64,000 bases of DNA from Monilinia fructicola (Eukaryota; Ascomycota; Leotiomycetes; Helotiales; Sclerotiniaceae), in contig VICG01000019.1 of assembly GCA_008692225.1 (NCBI GenBank), positions 1 to 64,000 on the forward strand, given 5' to 3'. The notes below the pieces were generated by a model. The model saw only the letters and a list, made by a program, of their open reading frames with translations. It was not told the origin of the DNA and made no database searches. Every line of letters starts with the position of its first letter. Positions within the stretch are counted from its first letter, which is position 1. This document shows, piece after piece, positions 38,801 to 52,085 of the stretch. Made by a program: the position numbers and the translations under genes.

Positions 38801-41800
38801 TTAATAATGCCTATAGATACTAACTTTTATATTTTATTAATCTATAATGATAATATTTTGGTTTCTAAAGATAAAGGCAATATTTTTATATCTTATAATA
38901 AAAACTTTACTTTATTAATTTCTATACACCCTTTAATATTAATTTGATATTATTAAATTGATTTAATATAATAATTTGAAATTCTATATTATAGCTTATA
39001 AATACAAATTTCAGATTATTAAAAACCGATATTTTATACATTATCTTTGATTATAAAGTCTCTATCCTCCTTGTAATCTTTAATTATACTTCTACGGATC
39101 TTTATTTGGATTATTACTAGTATATTTCAAATTATTAATAAATATTATTAAATTATTATAATTTGTAATAATATTTTTTTCTCTAAAAAATAAAGGCTTT
39201 GAAAAAATAATCTTTGTCTTTAAGAAGTGAATAATACTTTATTAGGATTATAATTATAATTTTTAACGAAATTATTATAATACTTATAGAAATGATTTTT
39301 TATATTTATTGATTCCTTTTTTATATAAATTTTTAAAAATATAATAAGGTTTTCATAGGATTATAGTATTAATATCCATTATTCTATATCTATACATACT
39401 TTATATAATATTAAAAATTTATTACCTAATAAAACTTTTAGACTATCCAAATTAATTAATCCTTTTTTTACCTAAGTTTTAATATCAAACTTATTGAATG
39501 CTTATTTATTGTTTAAAGTTTTTATTAGAAAATATATTAAAATTTATTAGTTGGTTGAAACGGAATTTTTTTTTAATACCTTTAATATTTATATATATAC
39601 CCTCTTCGATATATACATCAAGAATATTAAATATTTATTTTTTTATTTATTAATGAATAGAAATAATTATTATCTATATATATTCTAATATTATAAGTGT
39701 TAATTTTAATTTGTATAAAAACGATAATATAAAAATATAATAATATTTTAAACCGAACTTTTTAGCTTTTATTAAAATGGTTATATCTATAATTTTAAGC
39801 TTATTCTAGCTAAACTAAACTTTGCTAACGTTTTTATTATAATAACTATAATAAAATAAAATATAATTCATCATATTATCACTATTATTATATATAATAA
39901 ATGTAATGAAATATTTTGTTAATAATGTTAAATAATAATTGTCCCTTACTAATCAATAATGGTTAATAAAGCAAAATTGGGTTTATATATAAATTAAAAT
40001 AAATATATTTGAAAAAATAATTTTAAATAAAGATTATTATTAAATATTTCTTACATTCTTTGTTATTAACAAAATTTCCCAAAGTGAAAAATATTTCTTT
40101 ATCCGATTTTAATCCTAAAATATTATTTACCTTACTTTTTTAAAAGTGTTTTTCTTTAAAAACTATTTCTTTAGTAACTATATACCCTTACTTTTATAAC
40201 TCTACATTATACATTAATCTATATTTTTTTAATATATTTAGGAAATTATTATTAAAAGAATTCATTTTGTTGTATTTTATAGTAATGTTTATATATAAAC
40301 CTAATATTTATATACAAATTTCCTTATATAATAAAATTTGCTTCTTTTATTTATAATAAAGTTTTTTAAAACTTGAAATTCTATAATAATAATTAATTTT
40401 GATTTTAATACAAAAAATATCATTCTAGCGTTTATCAACTTTTTATTATTAATATAGTTTTAAGAATATACTAATTAAGGGTTTTTTAAAAAGATAAAAA
40501 AAACAAAAAGGGGTAAAAAAGCAAAATGAAGAATAATTATTTTTCTTAATATTCTCTATAGAAATTACTTTAACAACAATTATTACTACATTCTCTATAA
40601 TTATTAATTTAAGGTTAAAAGTATAATATATCCAAGAAAGTTTTTTACTTCATTATTAATATTTTTATAAATTATATTATAATTTGATTATTATTTAAAT
40701 AATTTATATATAATTATAGGTATAGATTAAAATTATTATAAATATTATTATTATATTAAACGTTTTTGTTTATTTTTATAGTTTTTATATATTATACAAT
40801 TATTATAATAAAGGATCTAATATTTTTATTATCCTAAATATTATTAATAATATATTTCTCACACCAAGGTTTTTTTAAAAGCTTTGAAAATCTAGTCCTT
40901 AAAGCATATAATAAGAAATTTGTATTATTATTTTATTTTATCTAAAATATATATAAAACTATATTTAATAAACAAATTAAACTTTTTTATATACTATAAA
41001 AAAACTTTTCTAAAAAAAGTATATATAAAGATTAATATAAATTAAAAATATATAGTTTTTTACTATATATTCCTTTATTCGTTTAATAAATAAATAAATA
41101 TTATATTAATATATATCTTTACCAATTATAATATAATTTTGTTTTATTATATTTAATAGAAAGCTTAAAATTAAAATATTCTATATTTTAATTGTATTAT
41201 TTATTATCTAAGATTCTAAAGTTTTTTATATTAAGTTTATTATTCAGGTTTTTAGATTTATTAATATTGTTTAAATAAACATTAAATATTTTGCTAAACA
41301 TTATATATATTTGAACCAAAAATTATATACATTATTTATTTTATTACTAACATTTGCCCTAATTCTGTTATTATTAAATCCTTAATTATTTATTATTTTA
41401 ATTAAATAAATTAAATAAAAATTTAGATTATAAAACAATAATTTAATTATTATATTTATTAAGGAAATATTCCCTTAATATTAATGGAATTTTAAGATTG
41501 GAATAAAATTAGCAGAATCTATTCATTTATTAATAATATAGAATTAATTAATTTATATAATAATAACATTAAATCATTAAACAATTATTAAAAAAAAAGG
41601 TTTTTAAATATATTCCATTTAAATGAAATCAAAAGCTTATTCTTGGAAATAAACTTAAAGATAAAACAAATACAAAAATATACCCCTGAATCTAATATAA
41701 AGGTTAAAAGTAAAATAAAATAGGATTTTAGAATTATTTATATAATTATTTGAGTTTTTATAATAATTTTTTTAGCGAATTTATTTCTGGCCTTGCAAAC

Positions 41801-42073
41801 TTTATATAGCTAATAAACTATTTTAATTGTATTATTAAATATTTGTAAAATTATATAAAAAAAACTAATGTTATAAAAGTAAGTATTTATATAAATACTA
41901 ATTGTAATATATATATATATAATTTTATAATAATAAAAAGTTTAATATTAAAGGTTAGAATTTGTTTTTGAAATATTTATATATATTTTAAATATTTATA
42001 TATATTTTAAATATTTATATATATTTAAAAAGTTAAAAGTTCTAACAATTTATTATTAATTAATATAATTTAA
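32828..42073 (-). mobile_element. RIP-degraded Ty3/Gypsy interior, minus strand
   Basis: T-rich on the plus strand, so the coding strand (A-rich) is minus. Around 37920-37840 the minus strand reads KSFLGIIDYF, a stop, then FIPYYTKVIKPLQI after a shift, the RT-RNase H junction of fungal Gypsy pol. RT lies at higher coordinates (about 38.0-38.8 kb), RNase H at about 37.0-37.8 kb, integrase probably below. gag would lie between about 39.5 and 42 kb. Same pol type as the relic at 3.1-9.5 kb. No intact frame; a 60-codon plus-strand frame at 38765-38947 is antisense. Exact domain borders are estimates. Confidence 0.75.
41971..42030. repeat. 19-bp tandem repeat, three copies
   Basis: Unit aaatatttatatatatttt repeated three times just inside the retroelement's minus-strand 5' end. 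Confidence 0.8.
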
Positions 42074-42223
42074 TATAAGAAAAAAAGATAATAATATTAT
42101 TATATTATAAATTAAAATACTATATATTAATTATTAAATAATTATATATCAATTGTATTATATAATTGATGGTTATATTGTATATTTATGGTTTAATTAT
42201 TGTGTTGTAATATTATTATTAAT
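42074..42223 (-). mobile_element. LTR of the inserted Gypsy element (distal, decayed copy)
   Basis: Begins tataag where the other LTR has TGTAAG and follows it for about 150 bp, with nearly all G and C converted (attattatattataaattaa for gttattattatgctatgagc). The 3' limit and target duplication cannot be fixed because of the decay. Confidence 0.65.
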
Positions 42224-42622
42224 ATATAATTAATAATTTTAATTTTATAAAATAAAGCTTTATAAATATATTTATAAAAAAATAATTTATATAATTTTTA
42301 ATTAATTATTATAAAATTAAAAGATTTAATATTATATAATTGCTTTTATATTTAATATTTATAAATTAAATAAATATATTTATAAACAAACATTTATTAT
42401 TATAAATTTAAATTATAAGTTTTTTTTTTAATAATTTTTTATTAATTATTTTAGAAAAAGATATATTCTTTCAATTAATATTATTACAAAAATATATATA
42501 ATAATAAAAAAGTATTTATATTTAATATATTTTTAAAAATAGAATATTATTTATATATTATTTAAAAAAAGTTTAATATGTTTAATTAGCTAGTATATTT
42601 AATTAATTTATAAATTCTTTTA

Positions 42623-44679
42623 AGAAAATAAAGCATTATATTTGAGTTTATAAAAAATTAATTTTTTTCGTTTTTAGGTAAAAAAACTTTTAGTTAAAAG
42701 AAGTATTGATTATAAAATTATTATAATTATATGTTTATTTGTTTTGGAGATAAATGTAGAAAAAAAAAAAAAAAAATAAGTATAAATAATAAATAAGTTA
42801 TAGAAGATTACTAATATTAATTTGATTTATTGTTTAATCAATTATATATATATATTAATTAAAATATTCTATTATATTATAATTAATGGGATTAAAAAAG
42901 TAAATATCGTTTTGAATAGTATTATTTAATACTAAAATAAATTAGTAATATATATTTAAAAAACTTTAAAATAAACAAAACAAACCTTTTTAATAAAGAA
43001 AATTCTTTAAATAATACTTTATAAATTTTAAAATTGTTTATTGTATATTAATAATAATAATAATCGTTTAAAAAATTATAAATTTTCAAAATTCTTATAA
43101 AAGTGATTTTTTTGATTTTATTACTTATATATTATTCTTTTAGTTTCGGTTTTTTTAAAATATTGTATTATAAAATATAATTAGTTTTTACAAATATATA
43201 TTCTTTAAAAAATCAATTATTTTGTTTAAATACTATTTACTTTATTAATGAATTGTTTTAAGTTTAGTAAGCTGCTTTTTTTATTCTAGCATAACTATTA
43301 TATAATAAACTAGCCATAAATTTAATTATATTAATATATATATATAATATAATAAGAAAATAAATACTATATAGCTTATATTAACTATTATACGAGAATA
43401 ATACAGACTCGAACTTTCTTAATTAAAATAATATTATAATATAAAAGTTATATTTATAATAGTTATTAAAGTAAATATCGTCTCCTTTTGATTTAATATT
43501 AAGGGTATTATTGTCTTAGAAGAATCTCTATAAATAAATAAAAAATTATAAAACTAATAGAAACTTTTTTTAAAAATATAAATTAAAATTTAAATCTTCT
43601 TTTATTTTTAAACTTAATTAAAAAGATTCCATTACCCGAGAGTTTAATATAATAATTTTACTTGCTTTTAATAACTTAAGGGGAGCTAAGAGTTTAAAAA
43701 CAAATTATTTCAAAATATTAGATTAAATCTTTAATTTCCTTTAAAGTTTTATTTATTTATAATAAATATAATATGATTTGAGTTTTATTTAATATTATAT
43801 TAAAAACTTAATATTATAGGTTTTCAATATACAATATTATAGTTTATTAAACATATAAGAAAGTAATTAAGTAATAAATAAAGTAATTACTTTTTTTATC
43901 TCGTTTACTTACTTTTTTTATTAATTTGATATTAATGGCTATAATAGCTTCAAATCTTGAAATATTCATAAATTAATAATATTTATAATAATATAATATT
44001 ACTATTATATTGATTAGGGTTATTAGATATAAAAATAAAAAGTAAAATAAAGTGAATAAAGATTTGTAATACTAATATATACTTTTTGAAAACGGAATAA
44101 GTAATCAATTTTATTATTTTTTACATCAACTTTTAATTATTATATAATGAGATTATTAATACAGCTTAATTGATATTAATCTATGATTTATTAATAGAGA
44201 AGAAAAGAAATGTCTATTTTATTTCTTTAAATTTTGAATATTTGTTTTAATTATATTTTTAATATAATCTTAAAGTTATACTTAGTATATATTGAACATA
44301 GAGTTAAACTTGTTTATACCCGATAATTTTTTTATTATATTATAATTTTCTATAATAATTATATAGAAAACCTTATTATACTATTGTACTATTAAAAAAT
44401 ATTTAAAATTTTAATATAAAAAGATTTCTAAATATATAATTAAATTATTATAAAAAAGCATTCAAAGTTGAAATTTTGTTCTTAGGGTTTTTACTTTGTT
44501 GTTGTTATTAAGGCTATTAAAATAATTTAATTATAATAACTCTTATATAACTTATATAAACCCATTAAAAAAACTTTAAAAATATAATAATAGTATTTTA
44601 AATATAGAAAAGAGAGATAGGAGATGTTATTAAACTATTTTAATACAAATCTATATTGAAGATTTTAAGCTTCATTAAC
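42623..44679. other. AT-rich DNA, no gene
   Basis: No surviving coding signal. Short less-mutated words appear at 43400 (acagactcgaactttc) and 43640-43690 (cccgagagtttaat; aaggggagctaagag), suggesting another dead repeat that I cannot assign. Confidence 0.55.
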
Positions 44680-44681
44680 TA

Positions 44682-44831
44682 GCACTCGCGGAAAATAAAT
44701 TTTCAGACTATGGATTCTTCGAATTTTATTACTTAATGGGGGCTAGCCCCCAAACCCCCAATCCTTACTTCGTTCGAGGCTAATAAAATTCTACGAATCT
44801 ATAATCTAAAAAGTTTATTTTCCGCGAGTGC
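44682..44831. mobile_element. Mini-TIR element A (MITE), 150 bp, TA-flanked
   Basis: Perfect terminal inverted repeats GCACTCGCGGAAAATAAA at both ends, extended imperfectly by about 30 bp (actatggattcttcgaattt against aattctacgaatctataatc). TA dinucleotides lie outside both ends (44680-44681, 44832-44833). The centre holds the GC-rich hairpin module GGGGGCTAGCCCCC with its cttcgttcgagg flank, shared with dispersed repeat D. The element ends exactly where the TAA tract begins. Confidence 0.85.
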
Positions 44832-44838
44832 TAATATT

Positions 44839-45273
<435 letters not shown>

Positions 45274-45785
45274 TAATAATTATATTCTATTTATTTCATT
45301 TATTTATTTATATTTAATATTAATAGAGAGTTAAAACTTCTTTTATATCCTTTAATATATTTTTAATTAAAGATAAAATATATTAAAACTTTCCTTATAA
45401 TTATAATTATCAATCTTTACTATTATTATTATTTATTTATTTATTATTTATTACTTATTACTTATTACTTATTACTTATTATTATTACTTTATTACTTAT
45501 TTATTTATATTATTATTTTATTATTTATTATTTATTTTTATTTATTATTATTATTATTATTTATTATTTATTATTTATTATTTATTATTATTATTATTAT
45601 TTTATTATTTATTATTTATTTATTTATTTATTATTTATTATTTATTATTTATTATTTATTATTTATTATTTATTATTTATTATTTATTATTTATTATTTA
45701 TTATTTATTATTTATTATTTATTATTTATTATTTATTATTTATTATTTACTATTTACTATTTAGAAATAAAATAGGCCTACATGG
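45274..45785. repeat. T-rich spacer and TTATTA-type tract
   Basis: A spacer (45274-45420) is followed by ttattattta/ttacttatta repeats to about 45762, matching the block at 1320-1900. Confidence 0.8.
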
Positions 45786-45972
45786 AATAGCTGAAATGGT
45801 ATAGCCGAAATGAATGAATGGAATGGCCGAAATGGAATGGCCGAAATGGAATGGCCGAAATGGAATGGCCGAAATGGAATGGGCCGAAATGGAATGGCCG
45901 AAATGGGGGCCGAAATGGAATGGGCCGAAATGGAATGGGCCAAAATGGAATGGGCTGAAAAATGGAATGATC
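45786..45972. repeat. 14-15-bp GGAATGG minisatellite
   Basis: About a dozen units of ccgaaatggaatgg, some with an extra G. It is GC-normal in AT-rich surroundings and keeps all its TpG/CpA sites. The related array at 1955-2115 has lost most of them. Overlapping open frames on both strands are by-products. Confidence 0.9.
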
Positions 45973-46334
45973 GACTACCTTTCGCAATGTTTATTAAGCC
46001 GGAATAATTTAGCTCCGAAGCAAAACGGAATGTCGGCATTAAAAATCAAGGTTTTCTGCTTACTAATGTTCGACCAATTAAAATTTTCGCTGTTTACTTA
46101 TGACCAATCATACGAGCCGCTAAGGATTTAAGGTTTATGTTTTTGCATTTTTAACCTTCTATAGTACAGGTATAATAATCACATAACACAACAAATTGAT
46201 GAACTAAGATTCTTCGAATCCATAATTATTTAAATGCTTAACTTTATTATATCGGAATTTTTTTTTAATTAAATTTTATTGATTGAGAATTTTAATCCGG
46301 GATAATCAAGTTCAATTATAAGTATTAATATTCG
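45973..46334. repeat. Right flank of the composite repeat
   Basis: Unique-looking sequence (tcggcattaaaaatcaaggt; cgagccgctaaggatttaag) that matches 2240-2420 with transitions, so it belongs to the same composite repeat. Confidence 0.6.
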
Positions 46335-46336
46335 TA

Positions 46337-47008
46337 AAAAATTCTAAAGCGCCGAATTTAACTTTTAAAACAAAAAAGGTTATTATTATACTCTAATAAA
46401 TACCAATGGTTATCAAAATAAGATATTCTATTTTACGATATACTTGAAAAATAACCTTTCTAGTTAATTATCGAATAACAGCCAAATAGCTATTGAATGG
46501 TAGCCAATTAAGTATTCGTGCGCTAAGGTATAAAATGTATAAGCAAAATTCCGATCGAAATTCCAATTGAAATTCCGATCGAATTTGTAATATTACTAAT
46601 ATTATCAATTATATAACTATACAACCATCAATTATTAATACTATTAATAGTATTGTTGCCGTTGTTGTATATACAAATATGATTTGTTTGAATTAATTAA
46701 ATCTAAACTTAAATTTTTAATAGTATTATAATTCATTGAATTTTGTATTATTCGAAGCTTTAATTTAATAATCACATAATTAAAATAATATTTAATAATT
46801 ATATACACGATTATATTATCGAAAGTCAATTAAATATCAATTGAACATTAATTAGATGCTAATTAAAAACTAATACGCAATTGAAAATAACTAATAGAAA
46901 ATCATTTGTTTATTGATTTGAATTAGCTTTAATTAAAATTTAAAAAGATTAAAATAAAGGTTAGTTAAATAAAATTTCTAATAGCTGGTTCGGCGCTTTA
47001 GGAATTTT
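46337..47008. mobile_element. TIR element B, ~670 bp, TA-flanked
   Basis: The left end AAAAATTCTAAAGCGCCGAA and right end (inverted) AAAATTCCTAAAGCGCCGAA form about 20-bp terminal inverted repeats. TA lies outside at 46335-46336 and 47009-47010. The interior is less AT-biased than the neighbourhood (ccgatcgaaattccaattg at 46550) and lacks a convincing gene. Confidence 0.75.
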
Positions 47009-47010
47009 TA

Positions 47011-48078
47011 CAGATGAAAATAGGCTAGTTACTTCGTCCTCGAAGAGTGTATATATATAGAAAATAAATAAGACTTATTTTAATATTTAATATTTTTATA
47101 TATAATTTAAAAAGAGTTTGTTATAAATATATTTAATATACCCTTTTAATAATCAATATTTTTTAAGCTTAAAGCTTTTTATTTTTATTTATAAGCGTGT
47201 AGAATATTATATTTTAATATTATTATTTATATTAAAAAAGAAATATAAAAGACTTAAAAATATAAGGGCTCAATAAATTAAATATATTAGAATTAAATTA
47301 AATAAAGTTTATAAAAAGTTTTTATATAATTTATATTATTTTATTTTAAGTGCTTAAAAAACTATATAATATAAGTAATTAAGTAACAGATTATGTAGTG
47401 TTTAATATATATTTAAAACTTTATTTTTGAGATATAAAAGAACAATAGAATTAAATAAATCAAGTTTTTAGAGTTAATCAATTTAAGAGATTTAAAATTT
47501 AACAATTTATAAACTAAAAACATTTTAAATTTTTAATATTGAATAATTTCAAGTTCGCGTTTAGTTATTTGATTAAAAGCGTAAAACTTTTAGCTTTTTT
47601 ATATCTCAATATTTTATTTTTTTATTTAAAAGAATATATAACTTTTATAAAATAAAATAGTTATTTATATAAGATTTAAGGGCGTTACCTTGATAATAAT
47701 TATATTATTACTTATATTCAAAATTAAGTTAATATTATTTTTGTTTTGATTATATTTTATTAAGAATAAATAATCTTTTAAGACATTTAATATATATTCA
47801 AAGTAAAGAATAAATTTTAAACCGTTAACAAGTTTTGGCCCTATATTATTATAATTAATAAAACAATGAAAATTTTAAAGAATAAGGTATTCAATTATAT
47901 AAGTAGGCTAAACTATTTATTTTAGGTTTATCTCAAGTTGGTTTAAATACTTAAATTAAACAAGATAAAGTATTAAAGATTAATATTTTCCGCGTTAAAT
48001 TAAAGTTTTAAGAGAGGTAATTAATTATTATATAACTGAATTATATATTCAAAAATAAAACAAACATAACAATTTAAA
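47011..48078. other. AT-rich DNA, nothing recognised
   Basis: No gene or clear repeat recognised. Confidence 0.55.
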
Positions 48079-48080
48079 TA

Positions 48081-49065
48081 GAAGAATCCACGGGCCAACT
48101 GAACACACTGGCCAACTGAACAATCTAACCTAATTAAGTCACCGCTTTCAAGCTTCAACCTAAATTTCTACTATTATTCTATTATTATATTCAATATTAA
48201 ATCAAATTATGATAATTATACTTTTTAAGTAATATTAAACTAATCTTTATATATTATACAATTAAACTTATCACTTTTTCTTAATTATATTATTTAAATT
48301 ATATAAAAAACTTAAAAATTGAAATTAATAATCTTTTTCTTAAATAAAAAATAGAATATTTTTTGATTTTCTTAAAGCTATTAAATATTATTTTATAGTA
48401 TTTATATTTAAATAAAATCTATGATTATTTAATATAACCGTATATTATTTTTTATATAATCTTGTTTTTATTTTAAATTTAAATAATTTTTTTATATATT
48501 ATATTAATTAAGTTTATTATTAGTTTATTTATTAAATTAAATTATAATTACTTTTTTTTATAAATATATAAAAATATAATTAAAAAATATAGCTTTTTTA
48601 TAAATATTAAAAATCTTTATAGTTTTTTTTAAAGAAACTTAATCTTTTAACTTATTCTTTTTTTAAAAAAAATTATTATTAATTTTAATTTAATAAAATA
48701 AAGCTTTATAAATATACTTATAAGAAAGTAACTTATATAATTTTTAATCAATTATAATCAAATTAAAAGATTTAATATTACATAGTTGTTTATATATTTA
48801 ATATTTATAGATTAAATAAATAAATCTATTAAAAAAGCATTATTATTATAAATTTAAAATTATAAATTATTTTTTAAAGATTTTTTATTAATTATATTAA
48901 AAAAGGATATATTGTTCAAAGTAATATTATTATAAAAATATATATAACAATAATAAAGTATTGAAGTTAAATATACCTTTAAAACTGGAATATTGCCTGT
49001 ACATCACCTAAAAGGGTCTAGCGCGTTCAGTTGGCCAGTGTGTTCAGTTGGCCCTTGGATCCTTC
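48081..49065. mobile_element. TIR element E, copy 2, ~985 bp, intact ends
   Basis: Ends GAAGAATCCACGGGCCAACT and, inverted, GAAGGATCCAAGGGCCAACT. The shared block continues GAACACACTGGCCAACTGAA. TA is present on both sides (48079-48080, 49066-49067). It gives the empty-site reference for the insertion into copy 1: its uninterrupted centre lies at about 48665-48690. AT-rich interior, no coding frame. Confidence 0.85.
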
Positions 49066-49067
49066 TA

Positions 49068-50100
49068 ATATTATTATCTTTATTAATTTTGAAAAATTAA
49101 ACTCAATAAAATTATATATATTATTAGAAAGTAACATTTATTAATTATAATAATAGTATTAAAGTGATAAGATCAAATATGATAACTAATTTATAATTGA
49201 CTTTAATTATTTAGTTTCTTATATATAAATTAAAAAAATAATTAGTTATTGATTATTAAGCTCTTATATTATTTTATTTTTTATATAAAGTTAAATTACT
49301 AATATTCATAATTTATCTCGTTGAAAGCATTTTAACCCTTATTTGAAACTCAACTTAATGATTGTTTTATTAAAGTAATATTAATTAATTTAAACTCTTT
49401 TTATTATAATTACTTTTATATTATTATAAATTGATGAATTAATAACATTAAACAATTTTTATCATTTTAAAAAATATAAACCCTGTTTATTCAATATAAT
49501 GGCATTGTATAAACTATATAATATTTAAGTTGTAAATAACCGGTTTATAACCTTAAAATAATTTTATTATTTTAGTAAAACTTTAAATATATATTATAAT
49601 AATCAAAAAACCTATTTAATATAATTTAAAAAACTAATACAATCAATTAAACCTATTTACAAATATAATAAATATAAAAAATATTTTAAATATTGTAATC
49701 ATTAATAGTATTGCTATTAATTATTATTAATAAATAATTAAAACTATTTGAGAGCTTAAAACCATTTATAAATTTAAAGCTGTGAGAGTTATTGGTTTTA
49801 AATAATAAATTAAAGGGGGCAAGTAAAATAAAGAAACAAGTTACTTTATATAAATTAAGATAATTTATTATATTTACTTGTTTAAAATTTTAGAATTAAA
49901 ACTAGGGTTTAAATTAAAGTATTAAAGTTATATTATTAAATTCGAAGTAGTAGTAAAATTTAAATATTAGTATTAAACTTAAAGATTTAAGGTTCTCCGG
50001 GAAGATTAAAATATTTATAAGAAATAAATCTATGCTTTATATAATTACTTAAATATAATATAAGTAAAAAACACCGGTTTTTTACCAGAATTGTACTTCC
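49068..50100. other. AT-rich DNA, nothing recognised
   Basis: No gene or clear repeat recognised. Confidence 0.55.
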
Positions 50101-51070
50101 TTGGGGATTATTATATTATTTACAAGTGTAAGATTTAAACGTCGAATTAAGTGAAAATATCCTTCAGCAGCTTTTAGTAACAATTGATATATTTATCTCA
50201 TGGCATAAGTCTTTGTTGTAGGCAAATTATATTCCTCTTCATTGATTGACTTCAAATAATAGTATTATGAGTTGAATGAATAACAATGAGAATGAACATT
50301 AATCTCAAAATATTGAAGCTTTCCGGAATTCAACTTCGGGTATGTTCTTAAGCCTTTTTTCGTCATTGATATAGGGAATAAGTGATAGTAGAGACCAGGT
50401 TTTCATATACAATGCAACCAACGTTCCAAGACTACAGTCCTTACATCAGCCAATCAAGGAGATGAGGGACTTAAGTACTCGACACAAGATAAAAGAGTGA
50501 TTACTGCCTACAGCGCCTAAAATCGAGAGAAAAATAGAAGTCATAACTATAATAAATAGACAGTTGTATTACAAATGAAAAGGGAGGAATCCACTCTTCA
50601 AAATTTGACTCCTTCCACCCCAAGATATACCAGGTCAGATTGATGGTAAAATAGCTAGTACGGTTGCATGTTTTTGTTGATATAACCGTGTTTCGCAAGT
50701 ACTTATGTATTAATTATAAAGCCTTGCAATGCTCTGTATATTCAAATGAAAGCTTAATGTAGAGTGTGACCAAGAGACAAAAGGACTCAGAGGGTATGCT
50801 TGATAAATTAACCGAGAATAACTCGATGAATAGAGACTCGCCATTGCCCTTTACTATATTCTCTATAATATCAATCATTGAATCATTCAATACGTAACTC
50901 TGTGTGTAGCCAGATAGTAACAGAACGCCAAGAAATCAGCCCATCAATCTATTGATCTATCTATTCATTGTATCACTAATCTATGTTGCCGCCCATCCAC
51001 TCACATCTAACCATACTCCATACACCACACCGCATATCCTCACCTCGAGCTCCAAACACAAACCTCTCAA
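50101..51070. other. Left part of island 2, no supported gene
   Basis: Composition rises to near ordinary. A 65-codon minus-strand frame (50698-50501) shows no domain, start context or neighbour support. Confidence 0.45.
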
Positions 51071-51932
51071 TCATTCTTTTTCAATCACAATTGACATGCT
51101 CGAGCCATTCTCCTTTCTTCTCTTCGTAGTAGGTAATTGCAACTTCAATTCCAATTCCGATTCCGGATCAATTCGTTCGTCATCAATGACATCCTTCTCA
51201 TTCACCTCCGCAACTCCCCTCTTCTTCGATCCCATCTTCTTTTCCGCGACAACCTCTTCCGCGACAACCTCTTCCGCGACAACCTCTTCCGCCACAACCT
51301 CCCCCATTTTGTCCGCCACAGTCCTCTTTTGCGATGACCCCCGCCTCCTCTTCTCCCTCCTCCTCCATTCCCATCTTCCTTTTACGCTCAAGTTCCAACT
51401 CCTTCTCAAAATCCTCCACCAAGTATGGAACATCATATCTCAGAAGCCGCGCTTCCTGCCAAGAATTACACCCCTCATTCCAATCCTTCCATTTGACCAA
51501 ATATCCGCATTTTCCTTTGACTTTCATTCTCTTGACAATTCTCTCTACTTCGTAAATCCCATCTTCATGAAAATCTCTATCTTGCACTGCCTTACCCTTT
51601 CCCTTCTCCTTCTTCTCCCACTTCCCAACAATATCCGGACATGACTTCTCAAACTCCTTTCTCTCTTCCCAAGTCCAGTCTGCAGGTTTAACAAATCCCT
51701 TCCATTCTACCAACAGCTCTGTCTCATTCAAACCATTCTTCCGCATTCCATGTATAACTTTTGGTTCATAAATTCCATCTTCAGTGGTGGTTATAGTTGT
51801 TGTAACGACCGTAGTCGTATCGTTCGTCAGTGTATCTTTCGATTTCGTTGAGACCTTTGGGTTTAAAGTTTGGATTAGCCAGAGTCTGAGCCGGGAATTT
51901 TTGATTTCATTGCTTGCTTTCTCTCTTCCCAT
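51071..51932 (-). CDS. Double-chromodomain protein
   Basis: Start taken at the ATG at 51932 (MGREKASNEI). The frame opens earlier, but those codons read repeat D. First chromodomain about residues 52-110: DGIYEPKVIHGM...LLVEWKGF...WTWEE. Second about 124-180: DGIYEVERIVKRM...YLVKWKDWNEGCNSWQEAR. In both, the three positions of the aromatic cage that bind methyl-lysine in HP1-type domains are aromatic (Tyr55/Trp77/Phe80; Tyr127/Trp148/Trp151), so binding of methylated histone tails is plausible (inference). A Lys/Glu-rich tail follows. The frame to 51198 ends in a Gly/Cys/Arg repeat. Dropping one G from the G5 run at about 51339 instead gives an acidic VVAEE repeat and a tail ending near 51071 with a basic TTKRRKE, which I think is the true end. 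No intron seen. Confidence 0.75.
51244..51303 (-). repeat. 15-bp coding minisatellite
   Basis: Four copies of ccgcgacaacctctt (plus strand) in the tail of the chromodomain gene, encoding VVAEE in the preferred frame. Confidence 0.85.
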
Positions 51933-51965
51933 CAATAAGGATGATGATGTTGATAATGATATGAA

Positions 51966-52085
51966 ATGACGCTCCGCTGGCCTTCCGGAGCCAATTGACA
52001 TCGAGGCAGATCATTAGGATAAGACAAGATGATCGAGCGTAGCGAGGATAGGGGCCTGGGGGCTTGCTCCTATAATACATATGAT
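51966..52085. repeat. Dispersed repeat D, copy 2
   Basis: Module A (gacgctccgctggccttccg, then gacatcgaggcagatcatta) is followed by module B (gatcgagcgtagcgagga and a GGGGGCTTGCTCC hairpin). It lies 30 bp upstream of the chromodomain start codon, so it sits in its 5' region. Confidence 0.75.

Larger units (their letters stand above)
32061..42620. mobile_element. TIR element E, copy 1, split by a retrotransposon
   Basis: The left part (32061-32680) matches 48081-48670. The right part (about 42224-42620) matches 48680-49065. The left end AAAGAATCCACGGGCCAACT is well preserved, while the right end is fully AT-converted (aattaatttataaattcttt for agttggcccttggatccttc). TA flanks both ends (32059-32060, 42621-42622). 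Everything between about 32681 and 42223 is an inserted LTR retrotransposon. Non-coding itself. Confidence 0.8.

Noticed and set aside
45786..45972. GGAATGG array as a telomeric or centromeric satellite
   Set aside because: It resembles GGAAT satellites only superficially. It is short, interstitial and part of a composite dispersed repeat.
45761..46131. Several overlapping open frames on both strands
   Set aside because: All derive from the 14-15-bp GGAATGG minisatellite.
50952..51644. 230-codon plus-strand open frame
   Set aside because: Antisense to the double-chromodomain gene. Its Ser/Thr/Leu/Pro-rich composition is the usual mirror of a Glu/Lys/Arg-rich coding strand.
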